From positions 611,001 through 675,000 of the forward strand of contig JALIZF010001769.1 in the NCBI GenBank assembly GCA_029948255.1: DNA of 64,000 bases. Reading direction: 5' to 3'. The notes under the pieces were generated by a model. That model was not told the origin of the DNA and ran no database searches. It saw only the letters and a list, made by a program, of their open reading frames with translations. Source of the stretch: Telmatactis stephensoni. Its lineage: Eukaryota > Cnidaria > Anthozoa > Actiniaria > Isophelliidae. A program made the position numbers and the translations under genes. Below are positions 21,091 through 30,192 of this stretch, in pieces; position 1 is the stretch's first letter; each line of letters starts with the position of its first letter.

Positions 21091-21564
21091 ATGAACAACT
21101 TTATTTGTTTCTGTGGAAATCCCGCCAAATCATTCAAAAACAAAAATGGTGCTACCTTCTTTACCTGTGGAACCAAAGTGGATTTTAACAAGTTGGGTCA
21201 GATTTACAAGATGAAAGTCGACGAGGGAAGAGACGAGGCCTTGAAGCAAGTGGACTTGGGATGCAACATGAGACTGAAGGAAAATGAGATTTCATTTATT
21301 CAGAACGAACTCAAAGAAACACCAGGACGACGAAACTTTCCAAAATGCCGACACGATCTAATCGCCAAGCTAGGAATCAGCTCTTCTGAAGCGAACAATG
21401 GGAGGTTATTTTATTCCTGTAACGTCAAATTTCCCGACCTACCATGTAAATTCTTTCATTGGTATGACGCACTACCACCAGTTCGTGTAGATTTTAAGAG
21501 AAGACAGGAAGAAGAAGAAGAGGAAAAAGCAAATCAGTCAAAGAAACTAAAGTTTTCTCGATGA
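21091..21564 (+). CDS. GRF-type zinc-finger protein, left-arm copy (157 aa)
   Basis: The ATG has A at -3 and the frame is uninterrupted to TGA. Residues 86-126 form a clear GRF finger: C86-x-H88, then NNGRLFYSC110, C119, and FFHWYD. An N-terminal half finger (C6-x-C8, GATFFTC26) lacks the last Cys and the FFxW block, so it may be degenerate. The C-terminus has an acidic run (six consecutive Glu) followed by the basic KKLKFSR, a possible nuclear signal. GRF fingers bind single-stranded DNA or RNA in APE2, TOP3A and NEIL3. A role in handling replication intermediates of the element is my inference. It is the outermost gene, about 80 bp from the minisatellite. AATAAA signals follow at about 21,690 and 21,730. 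The mirrored copy encodes the same 157 residues. Confidence 0.85.
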   Translation: MNNFICFCGNPAKSFKNKNGATFFTCGTKVDFNKLGQIYKMKVDEGRDEALKQVDLGCNMRLKENEISFIQNELKETPGRRNFPKCRHDLIAKLGISSSEANNGRLFYSCNVKFPDLPCKFFHWYDALPPVRVDFKRRQEEEEEEKANQSKKLKFSR

Positions 21565-22551
21565 GTTTATAAGAAAACTACAACGAATTTGTTCAACCCT
21601 AAAACACTTTCTACTTGATATCCTAGTTGTATTATATTACTTCTTTACTTTAATGAACAATTTAAGAAAACTACAACAAAGTTGTTCAACAATAAAACAC
21701 TTTCTAGCTTATATCCAAGTTGTATTATATTATTTCTTTACTCAATAAACAATTTAAAGCTTCACACAGTAAACCCTGAACGTACTATGGTTTCGAATTA
21801 GAGATATAAACAGTTTGGTTTTATCTAAAACAAGAAATATTATTGTAATAAACTTTAATAATAACATGGAGTTTATAGAAGTCAAAATCACTGTTGAATT
21901 AATCAACCCCATAAGGCAATGCTGAAACACGACTGAGTTAAGATATACATTAGTTAATTAGTGTGGAAAATGCAAAGACTCTCAGGTTAGAACTCAGAAA
22001 AAAAATTATGGCAAGTACAGTTAAAGTACAGTTATGAACAAGAAGACGGAGTTAAAAAACTGCAGTTAGCAAAAAAAAATTTTTTTCCGGAGCTCTAGGA
22101 CTAGATAATCTAAAAAGGCAAAAGCCCTTGGGGTAGGACTAAGCAAAAAACCCAAATTTCAAGATTACCTCAAATACGGGTGCGCCGAAGGAGGACAAGA
22201 AAATGGAGCAAAAATTGTTCGCAAAAAAGTATAACACTTTTAACAGATTACCTCGAACACAAATTAGCATGAATGGTACATGTAGCTTTTGTATCGTTTG
22301 GAATTAATTGATAATAACTTTGAATGCGTAGTCAGTACATAGTTTTACTTGACATGCAGTACAAAACCCGTGTGCTAGAACACGCAAGATGTTGATTTAA
22401 AGAAAAAAGGATTTTATTGCACAAATGAATGTTCCTAAACTGACAAAGAGCACGGTTTTGGTTTGGTTTTTAATGACAAGCATTATCTGCGGGACTAGCA
22501 AACAATTCTCCTGTATCCTCTACTAATTATGTAAAAACAGTGCTGGGACAC
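21565..22551. other. Left-arm intergenic region after the GRF gene
   Basis: A ~55-bp direct repeat (AACAATTTAAGAAAACTACAAC-like blocks at about 21,570-21,640 and 21,657-21,725) each ends near AATAAA/AACACTTTCTA, i.e. duplicated terminator-like sequence. No further gene recognised. Confidence 0.45.
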
Positions 22552-22875
22552 ATGCGATGGTTGACTTGGCTTCTTCTAGCTTTTGGCTCCTGTCATTTCC
22601 TTCTGTCATTGAACAACAGGGCCCACGCTCGTGTTCATTTGTATAAAATTGTGATTCGTATAATAATGATGAGCGCTACATTTTCCAAATATCACGAGCT
22701 TACTGCGCTCGTTGGTGGTTCACTTGCTTCTGTCATCAGTTCATTCATGATCACGTTCTGGTTTGTTTTGATTTCTACAATAATGTTTAAGAACATAGAT
22801 GCTACAATAGTGTTTTGCGTTTGTACAATGGATAATCCCTTCAGTATTAATGTCTTCAACAAAACATATAGTTAA
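22552..22875 (+). CDS. Small predicted membrane protein, left-arm copy (107 aa)
   Basis: Start chosen at the first ATG (22,552); a GTG four codons upstream also lies in frame. Residues 2-20 (RWLTWLLLAFGSCHFLLSL) look like a signal peptide or signal anchor. Residues ~52-78 (ALVGGSLASVISSFMITFWF and following) form a transmembrane helix. The tail is short and hydrophilic. The Kozak context is weak (C at -3). I recognise no family; it may be a small accessory membrane protein. The mirrored copy has one internal difference (an Arg/Met exchange in the NNxAHA segment). Existence as a real gene is less certain than its neighbours. Confidence 0.45.
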   Translation: MRWLTWLLLAFGSCHFLLSLNNRAHARVHLYKIVIRIIMMSATFSKYHELTALVGGSLASVISSFMITFWFVLISTIMFKNIDATIVFCVCTMDNPFSINVFNKTYS

Positions 22876-23178
22876 CTATGTACAAAACATCTATAGAGCT
22901 TCCTGCACTATGACACGATCTGTCCCAGGGTAATAGAAAAAAATCTAACTAGCCTCATAGCATAAAGTTTATTGTTATTACCAACAACAGGGCTTCTATC
23001 TTGATTCGTCATTTTTCGTACATCAGTTCAATCATGTCATGGGTTGAGGACTATAGAGGTCGAGGATGCATTCCTCCATCGTAGCTTGTAGTTTTTGAAT
23101 TTGGTATTGCTCAGTTGGAATATGTGTGGGATATGAATACATCCAGGTATAGTGAGAAACTTGATTGGATTAGTTTTT
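22876..23178. other. Left-arm intergenic region
   Basis: No gene. Immediately upstream of the secreted-protein frame there is a stop (TGA 23,134-23,136) and no ATG before the signal-peptide-like sequence. Confidence 0.4.
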
Positions 23179-23907
23179 ATGTTGCACTGCTGCATAGTTT
23201 ACTCCGGAAGAATATTCATAGCAGAGAGAAAAATTCCTGCATTTACTAATGGAGAGCACAACTTAACAGCAGTCGACGTTATAGGAAAAACGAGCATGGA
23301 TCGTTTGACCATCGTACGAAAACCAGCAGCTGAAGCCGCACCTTTAGGCCAATATGAAGTTCTCGAAACTAGTGAAATCTTTGCAGATCTAACTGAGGAC
23401 ATTGCTTCGGCGTATGCCCCTTACGTTCAGCAACAAAAATTGGATAAATGGCTGTGTGAATACGAATATCCACCATCTCTACCTACATTCGATGAATGTA
23501 TTCCTGAAATCCAGCCTGAAATTACAGCAAGACAAGACGAAATTGAGAACTTACTGATCCAAGCCCCACCCCACGTCGTGATCAATATTATCATGGATTT
23601 TGTAGACGAAACTGATTACGAGGGATGTAAAAATGACTATGTTTCTCAAAGAGATCATGACTGCTTCATGTTGGACAACGACCGAATAAGAGTGTATTAC
23701 TACCTGACACAAGCGTTGGAAAAGGTCGACGACGATATTGTCATGAGAGTGTTTTCAAAGCTGACAGAAACTCTTGAACCATGTTTGAATGGTCTTGAAC
23801 TTTTGATATACGACTGCAAAGACAGTAGACAAGAAATAGTTTCAAGAAAAAGAGAAAATCTGGAAACTCTCTTGATCAACAAACTGAACTCGCTTCACGA
23901 TATGTAA
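23179..23907 (+). CDS. Secreted-like protein of unknown function, left-arm copy
   Basis: The frame is open from 23,137 to the TAA before 23,908. Its in-frame residues RNLIGLVFMLHCCIVYSG read like a signal peptide, but the first codon of that stretch is GTG (23,152). The first ATG is at 23,179 (242 aa). A third candidate, ATG at 23,296 (A at -3, G at +4), would give 203 aa without a signal, and it is the start kept in the truncated copy at the element centre. Several Cys (DECIPE, CKNDY, DHDCF, EPCLN, YDCKD) suggest disulfides in a secreted domain. No family recognised. AATAAA follows at about 23,928. It lies between the membrane-protein and Fic genes, same direction. The mirror copy differs at a few residues near the C-terminus. 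Confidence 0.65.
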   Translation: MLHCCIVYSGRIFIAERKIPAFTNGEHNLTAVDVIGKTSMDRLTIVRKPAAEAAPLGQYEVLETSEIFADLTEDIASAYAPYVQQQKLDKWLCEYEYPPSLPTFDECIPEIQPEITARQDEIENLLIQAPPHVVINIIMDFVDETDYEGCKNDYVSQRDHDCFMLDNDRIRVYYYLTQALEKVDDDIVMRVFSKLTETLEPCLNGLELLIYDCKDSRQEIVSRKRENLETLLINKLNSLHDM

Positions 23908-25057
23908 TCTCGATCATACTTTTTCCACAATAAACGGATGTTTTAAATGGTATTTGTATATTTAAAGCTCATAGAAACTCTTAAAGTATGATTGATTGCA
24001 TAGACTTGAACCTTTAAGATACCAGCAATTGTAAGGATGCTAGACGTTAGGATGCAAACTAAATTAGCTTTCAGTTTTGACATGTAATCATATATTTTTC
24101 GCAGAAAATAAAGTATTTGTATGTTCTTATCATTGCTTGGTTTTCAGCATGTCCTGTTTATAAATGCACATTAACTCGTATTCGCGAGAAAAAAGATTGA
24201 TCTCTGAAAAACGAATACTCTACAGTACTAGTTCAGAAAAAAAAACATCTTACAGTTTTGCCAAAGAGACATTTTCCGTATGATTGGGTACGTGAAGACA
24301 GCAAGCATGACACGGTTACGGCAGAAATTGATTTGTACACACCTCGATACTGACAGTTATAGGACAGCGCGCTAAGTTTCACACCGTTACACAGAAACTG
24401 CTCTTATATCAGTACTAAGATGTACTCATTTTTTATACAAGTGATGGATACTACAAATCATACGTTTGTATACGACTAAGTATATTTTAACAACAGAACG
24501 ATCTGAAATGGGCAATCTAACATGAAACGTATGAATTACTTAGAATTTTTCGTTGTTCGCTATAACTAAACAGACGCACCATTCCTACTCAAAGCTGTTC
24601 ATCCCTGTAATTCCAATCTCACAGAACGTCGTCAGTGTTTTACTCAGATTATTCATTCTTCATCTACTGCTTTTACGACCCTTTTGTAACATTGTGCACG
24701 AAAAATATACAGAAACAAAGAAACAAAGGACCAGCAAGCGATGCCTGTTCCTGTCAATTATTAGTTTATTTCCGCAAGAGTAACTATAGTCGATATAGTT
24801 TGACGGAGTTAAAACAATTTTGCAAAGACTTCTAAGTGGACTACGCCATATACCTTGTCATCTACACAGGGTTTTACTGACATCAGTTTCTTCCTGACAG
24901 CTGCGAAATTTCTCATTCTGTAAAGGACAAGCAACAAACCGTTTTGAAGAACAGGATAGTAATTCCTTTTCTTTGCAAACTTTGTTTAGCTCTGATCATT
25001 TCTAAATTCTGCTCCGAACAACTAGAAACTGTCTATTGCACTTCGAGTGTTAACAAA
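23908..25057. other. Left-arm region between secreted-like and Fic genes
   Basis: Contains AATAAA at about 23,928 and 24,106. A 66-76-codon frame at 24,553-24,835 lacks a good start and is not called. About 24,700-24,890 is a diverged direct repeat of about 25,990-26,310, so the Fic gene is bracketed by repeats. CAGTTTCTTCCTGACAG at 24,884-24,900 resembles a splice acceptor in frame with the Fic ORF. Confidence 0.5.
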
Positions 25058-25912
25058 ATGAATTTCCAAAGTCGGTCAATGGAATGGATAGACGATTTTT
25101 TAAAACGGAACTCGTCAGAGACATTGAAACACAACAGCTGTGTGCAAGAGAAATTATTGGAAACGTATGTGTATCGTTCTTTGAAGCAAGAAAATTTAGG
25201 GGTGACAGATAAATATATGGTTGGAAAAATAATCCAAAACAAGGCTGTAGATGATGGAAGCTCGGACTTCAGAAACACTCTGGGTTTTATTGAAGCCTAT
25301 CACCACTTACACAAACTAAGCGGTGATCTCGATGGTGGATTATTAGAAAACAATCTCATATGTGAGGTTCATAAGATATTGATGAAATATCACAAAGACA
25401 TCCGCACAGCGGGAAAGTATAGTGTTCAAGACAGAATTGTGGAGTTTGAAGGAAGTATTCACTATTATTCCAGTCACTACCACATAGAAAGTGAAATGCA
25501 AGCACTGATTGACCAATACAATTCAAAATGGTCTACCATAAACCAAAACAGAGTGAAAGATGATGCAAAATCCTTGGAAGAATTGATAAGATTATTGACC
25601 TGGTTGGTGTACACATTTTTGAAAGTACATCCCTTTTTTGATGCAAATGGTAGAATGATTCGTTTACTTTATACTTACATCATGGAAGCGTATGGTTTTC
25701 CTTTTCAAGTTCCTTTACTTTGGTTCAACGAAAACGAACCATTTTCAAACTATAACCGCGAAGGAGAAGATTATCGTAAATGGTGTAAGCTTCTGTGGAA
25801 CGCAAGAGTTACAAAAGACTTGACTGTTTTGGAAAACGACCTGATTCGTAGCTTAAAATTGTATTGTCAAGATTATGAACGTTTTATAAAAGAGCATGCG
25901 ACCAACCATTGA
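25058..25912 (+). CDS. Fic-domain protein (putative AMPylase/NMP transferase), left-arm copy
   Basis: Fic enzymes transfer a nucleotide monophosphate, usually AMP, to target hydroxyls. The full active-site loop HPFFDANGRMIR is present (His229 to Arg240 in the longest frame): catalytic His, acidic Asp, Asn, Gly and both Arg; Ala replaces the usual Gly before Asn. The domain spans about residues 85-290, with GKYSV as the typical upstream Fic turn. I see no clear inhibitory [S/T]xxxE[G/N] helix, but cannot exclude one. The first ATG (25,058, A at -3) gives 284 aa. The frame stays open upstream to 24,881 and encodes a hydrophobic stretch (IVIPFLCKLCLALIIS) like a signal peptide, so a non-AUG start or upstream exon is possible. 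It ends at TGA; the mirror copy has a 2-bp difference near the end that extends it by 16 codons. Confidence 0.85.
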   Translation: MNFQSRSMEWIDDFLKRNSSETLKHNSCVQEKLLETYVYRSLKQENLGVTDKYMVGKIIQNKAVDDGSSDFRNTLGFIEAYHHLHKLSGDLDGGLLENNLICEVHKILMKYHKDIRTAGKYSVQDRIVEFEGSIHYYSSHYHIESEMQALIDQYNSKWSTINQNRVKDDAKSLEELIRLLTWLVYTFLKVHPFFDANGRMIRLLYTYIMEAYGFPFQVPLLWFNENEPFSNYNREGEDYRKWCKLLWNARVTKDLTVLENDLIRSLKLYCQDYERFIKEHATNH

Positions 25913-26358
25913 TAAACTGACTTTAACAAACGAACAGCACATGTATATAGCTAACTAGAATGCAGTCACTTTTGCTTATTTGTAATTTTTTTATGTTTTC
26001 TTAGTAAAACTGAAACGAAAGAAACAGAGGCAAGCGATGCCTATTCCTAACAATTATTTTTATTTCTGATAAAAATAACATCTATACAGTTTGACGGAGT
26101 AAAAACAAATTTTGCAATGATTTCTAATTGGACTGCGCCATATACTTTTAACATATATACATATATATATATGACAATGTACCTTTCATTTCTGATTAAT
26201 GATGACGTTAAAACACGAAATGACACCCACACTTTACTTTTTTTGGGCTCAAATGTACGATAGCTGGGGTAGTCGTCATCTACACTGGGTTTTACAAAAG
26301 TTACCTAATTTTTGTTGATCAAAAAAACTTATTACAAAGAGTTAGTGTTGATAAAACT
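25913..26358. other. Left-arm convergent intergenic region
   Basis: Separates the Fic gene (+) from the unknown gene (-). About 25,990-26,310 repeats the sequence preceding the Fic gene (shared GCAAGCGATGCCT, AGTTTGACGGAGT, GGACT-CGCCATATAC). Contains a short (AT)n run at about 26,153-26,172. Confidence 0.5.
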
Positions 26359-27165
26359 CTAATTGACAACTGAAGAAGGAAGTTTTTGAGTACAACGTGC
26401 ATGAAGAAGCAAGGCTTTTTTAGCATCGGGTTCAGGACTAGAAAACTTTTCTCCAGTTTCTTTAATTACATAATTAAACGACGTTTTACTTGAATTTAGT
26501 CGTACTACAGTACAGCCCGTGTTGGAATCAAAACAAACACTTTTCTTTGCCTTTTTCAAAGCCGAAAGCCAAGGAATGTTACACTGATTTTTGACGTTTG
26601 TAGTGATCAAATGAGCTAAAATCTTAGCAAGTTCATTGAAGTATAGTTTGTTATCACGACTGTGAAACAGAGCTCTGTTGCAAAGCTGCTTTTCTTCGTT
26701 CATCAAATGTATCATACCGTGGTATGGATCAATCTTGTACAAGTTTATGATGTAGCGTATCAGTGGAAATAAGATCTCATAGAAGCTAGGATCTTCAGGT
26801 TTAAGCTAATATTCTTCTTCAAGTATGATTTTAATGACATAAGCCATTTCTTGATGAGGGACTTGTGCTTGAACCCGTTTACGAATCAACATTCCAAGAA
26901 GCGTCCAGAAGTTGGTGGGGTCACTTAAAGATTCTCCATAGTTAGATAGCAGCATGTCGTTTTTTTTAAGTTGTTCGTATATTTCGTTTCTTCCTTGTTC
27001 TACACTGATGTGATAAAACAGAAAACGAAAAAAGGCAGTCATATCTTTCATCATCTTTTGAAAGGACCAATCTTTAGATTCATGGGACTTTGTCAAACAT
27101 TCAAAAATGTTGTGTATCGAGTTTTTTTCCTCTTCTTTCAGGATAAGCCCACTTCTCAATTCCAT
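26359..27165 (-). pseudogene. Unknown ~270-aa protein gene, left-arm copy, broken by a nonsense codon
   Basis: Counterpart of the intact frame at 28,989-29,801. A TAG at 26,806-26,808 replaces the CAG of EEEYQLKPED, splitting the frame. The rest stays open to the same natural stop. There is also a two-codon in-frame deletion (NEIYEQ versus NEKLIYEQ) and a few substitutions. It is transcribed outward, converging on the Fic gene. Confidence 0.85.
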
Positions 27166-27430
27166 ATTCAATTGATGATGTTGACTAAAAGCTTTCGTTG
27201 ATTGTAACAAATGATAATTTTTAAACAGCACCGGCGTTTTTAAGGTGGAAGATATAACCACGCCTATTGATCAATATCGGTTTTGTGATGTCACTTCCGT
27301 CCATCAAGTGTATCTGTCAAACTATTGAATTGTGATGTCAGTATAGTACCGCCTCCATTTTACTCTATATATGTAGGGATAAATGTATTGGGCATTGAAA
27401 AAAAAAAAATACACTACCCGTTTGAAGAAA

Positions 27431-27660
27431 ATGGATCGTTTAACTACCGTGCGAAAACTAGTTGATGAAGCCACACGGCTTATTATCACTATGGAGTTCT
27501 TGAAACAGGTGAAACCTTTACAGATCTAACTCATGACATTGCTTCGGCGTATTTCTATTATCTTAATCAACAAAAAATGGGGGAATGGTTGTGCGATCAA
27601 TCTCTATATACCTACATTTGAAGAATGTATTCCTGAAATCCAGCCTGAAATTACGCCAAG
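27431..27660 (+). pseudogene. Truncated second copy of the secreted-like gene near the palindrome centre
   Basis: It begins ATGGATCGTTTAACTACCGT, matching the internal MDRLTIVRKP start of the secreted-like gene. It follows that gene through the EECIPEIQPEIT-equivalent with indels and frameshifts, then stops. It is preceded by a TATA-like CTCTATATATG (about 27,363). Mirrored at 28,494-28,723. Confidence 0.75.
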
Positions 27661-27734
27661 ATCATAAAGTGGTTGTAGAAAATCGCGGATTGAATCAGAA
27701 TCAGAATCAGAATCCTGTGTCCCTTCAGTAGACA

Positions 27735-27945
27735 ATTTCTGGTTGCTGAACAGAATTTAGAAATGATCAGAGCTCAAACAAAGTTGACAAAGAAAGAGAA
27801 TTGCTATCCTGTTCTTCAAAAAGGTTTGTTGCTTGTCCTTAACATAATGACAGAGAAATTCGCACTAGTCGTCAGGAAGAAAATGTCAGTAAAACTCAGT
27901 GTCATTAAAATCATACTTGAAGAAGAATATCAGCTTAAACCACAG
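27735..27945. repeat. Rearranged fragments of the Fic upstream region and the unknown gene
   Basis: 27,738-27,897 is the reverse complement of the Fic leader region (about 24,870-25,020; e.g. GAACAGGATAG and GGACAAGCAACAAACC, inverted). It joins directly to about 40 bp of the unknown gene (GTCATTAAAATCATACTTGA...CAGCTTAAACC, as at 29,321-29,360). An 86-codon frame across the joins is an accident of fusion. Mirrored on the other side of the loop. Confidence 0.75.
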
Positions 27946-28063
27946 GTAGCCCAATCTTTGATCGAAATATTCAAATTTAGAAATGTATCGAAAATAAAAT
28001 ACACATCTTTTGCCTTATTTTAGTGTCCTATTGCATTCTTTGTGGTTTTGGATGGTTTGGTTG

Positions 28064-28090
28064 ACAAATTGCTAAAATCGCCTTAAAATG
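28064..28090. other. 27-nt central loop of the palindrome
   Basis: The only strictly single-copy bases of the element. They lie between GGTTTGGTTG (left arm end, 28,063) and CAACCAAACC (right arm start, 28,091). Confidence 0.9.
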
Positions 28091-28493
28091 CAACCAAACC
28101 ATCCAAAACCACAAAGAATGCAATAGGACACTAAAATAAGGCAAAAGATGTGTATTTTATTTTCGATACATTTCTAAATTTGAATATTTCGATCAAAGAT
28201 TGGGCTACCTGTGGTTTAAGCTGATATTCTTCTTCAAGTATGATTTTAATGACACTGAGTTTTACTGACATTTTCTTCCTGACGACTAGTGCGAATTTCT
28301 CTGTCATTATGTTAAGGACAAGCAACAAACCTTTTTGAAGAACAGGATAGCAATTCTCTTTCTTTGTCAACTTTGTTTGAGCTCTGATCATTTCTAAATT
28401 CTGTTCAGCAACCAGAAATTGTCTACTGAAGGGACACAGGATTCTGATTCTGATTCTGATTCAATCCGCGATTTTCTACAACCACTTTATGAT

Positions 28494-28723
28494 CTTGGCG
28501 TAATTTCAGGCTGGATTTCAGGAATACATTCTTCAAATGTAGGTATATAGAGATTGATCGCACAACCATTCCCCCATTTTTTGTTGATTAAGATAATAGA
28601 AATACGCCGAAGCAATGTCATGAGTTAGATCTGTAAAGGTTTCACCTGTTTCAAGAACTCCATAGTGATAATAAGCCGTGTGGCTTCATCAACTAGTTTT
28701 CGCACGGTAGTTAAACGATCCAT
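28494..28723 (-). pseudogene. Mirror copy of the truncated secreted-like fragment
   Basis: Right-arm counterpart of 27,431-27,660, with the same defects. It lies head-to-head with the unknown gene, whose 5' flank starts beyond it. Confidence 0.75.
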
Positions 28724-28769
28724 TTTCTTCAAACGGGTAGTGTATTTTTTTTTTTTCAATGCCCAATAC

Positions 28770-28988
28770 ATTTATCCCTACATATATAGAGTAAAATGGA
28801 GGCGGTACTATACTGACATCACAATTCAATAGTTTGACAGATACACTTGATGGACGGAAGTGACATCACAAAACCGATATTGATCAATAGGCGTGGTTAT
28901 ATCTTCCACCTTAAAAACGCCGGTGCTGTTTAAAAATTATCATTTGTTACAATCAACGAAAGCTTTTAGTCAACATCATCAATTGAAT
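28770..28988 (+). promoter_or_regulatory. Putative promoter of the unknown gene, right arm
   Basis: A TATA-like CATATATAGAG at about 28,780 lies about 200 bp before the ATG, between the truncated secreted-like fragment and the unknown gene. Assignment rests on the motif and position only. Confidence 0.3.
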
Positions 28989-29801
28989 ATGGAATTGAGA
29001 AGTGGGCTTATCCTGAAAGAAGAGGAAAAAAACTCGATACACAACATTTTTGAATGTTTGACAAAGTCCCATGAATCTAAAGATTGGTCCTTTCAAAAGA
29101 TGATGAAAGATATGACTGCCTTTTTTCGTTTTCTGTTTTATCACATCAGTGTAGAACAAGGAAGAAACGAAAAATTAATATACGAACAACTTAAAAAAAA
29201 CGACATGCTGCTATCTAACTATGGAGAATCTTTAAGTGACCCCACCAACTTCTGGACGCTTCTTGGAATGTTGATTCGTGAACGGGTTCAAGCACAAGTC
29301 CCTCATCAAGAAATGGCTTATGTCATTAAAATCATACTTGAAGAAGAATATCAGCTTAAACCTGAAGATCCTAGCTTCTATGAGATCTTATTTCCACTGA
29401 TACGCTACATCATAAACTTGTACAAGATTGATCCATACCACGGTATGATACATTTGATGAACGAAGAAAAGCAGCTTTGCAACAGAGCTCTGTTTCACAG
29501 TCGTGATAACAAACTATACCTCAATGAACTTGCTAAGCTTTTAGCTCATTTGATCACTACAAACGTCAAAAATCAGTGTAACATTCCTTGGCTTTCGGCT
29601 TTGAAAAAGGCAAAGAAAAGTGTTTGTTTTGATTCCAACACGGGCTGTACTGTAGTACGACTAAATTCAAGTAAAACGTCGTTTAATTATGTAATTAAAG
29701 AAACTGGAGAAAAGTTTTCTAGTCCTGAACCCGATGCTAAAAAAGCATTGCTTCTTCATGCACGTTGTACTCAAAAACTTCCTTCTTCAGTTGTCAATTA
29801 G
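28989..29801 (+). CDS. Unknown ~270-aa protein, intact right-arm copy
   Basis: Start chosen at ATG 28,989 (A at -3, G at +4); the frame is also open upstream to a GTG at 28,893. The protein is mainly helical in appearance, with charged N-terminal helices (SIHNIFECLTKSHESKDW), a middle EEEYQLKPEDPSFYEILFPL and a C-terminal segment with TGCTVVRLNSSKTSFNY. There is no signal peptide, zinc motif or membrane segment, and I recognise no family. It is the only gene transcribed away from the palindrome centre, and its left-arm twin is inactivated, so this copy supplies any function. One or two proteins of a larger ancestral element could be represented here. Confidence 0.65.
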   Translation: MELRSGLILKEEEKNSIHNIFECLTKSHESKDWSFQKMMKDMTAFFRFLFYHISVEQGRNEKLIYEQLKKNDMLLSNYGESLSDPTNFWTLLGMLIRERVQAQVPHQEMAYVIKIILEEEYQLKPEDPSFYEILFPLIRYIINLYKIDPYHGMIHLMNEEKQLCNRALFHSRDNKLYLNELAKLLAHLITTNVKNQCNIPWLSALKKAKKSVCFDSNTGCTVVRLNSSKTSFNYVIKETGEKFSSPEPDAKKALLLHARCTQKLPSSVVN

Positions 29802-30192
29802 AGTTTTATCAACACTAACTCTTTGTAATAAGTTTTTTTTTTTGATCAACAAAAATTACGTAACTTTTGTAAAACCCAGTATAGATGACGACTACCCCAG
29901 CTATCGTACATTTGAGCCCCCCAAAAAGTAAAGTATGGGTGTCATTTCGTGTTTTAACGTCATCATTAATCAGAAATGAAAGGTACATTGTCATATATAT
30001 ATGTTAAAAGTATATGGCGCAGTCCAATTAGAAATTATTGCAAAATTTGTTTTTACTCCGTCAAACTGTATAGATGTTATTTTTATCAGAAATAAAAATA
30101 ATTGTTAGGAATAGGCATCGCTTGCCTTTGTTTCTTTCGTTTTTTACTGAGAAAACATAAAAAAATTACAAATAAGCAAAAGTGATTGCATT
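29802..30192. other. Right-arm convergent intergenic region
   Basis: Mirror of 25,913-26,358, including the repeat block that brackets the Fic gene. Confidence 0.5.

Noticed and set aside
27763..28023. 86-codon ORF next to the palindrome loop
   Set aside because: It is a fusion of inverted Fic leader and a piece of the unknown gene, not a gene in its own right.
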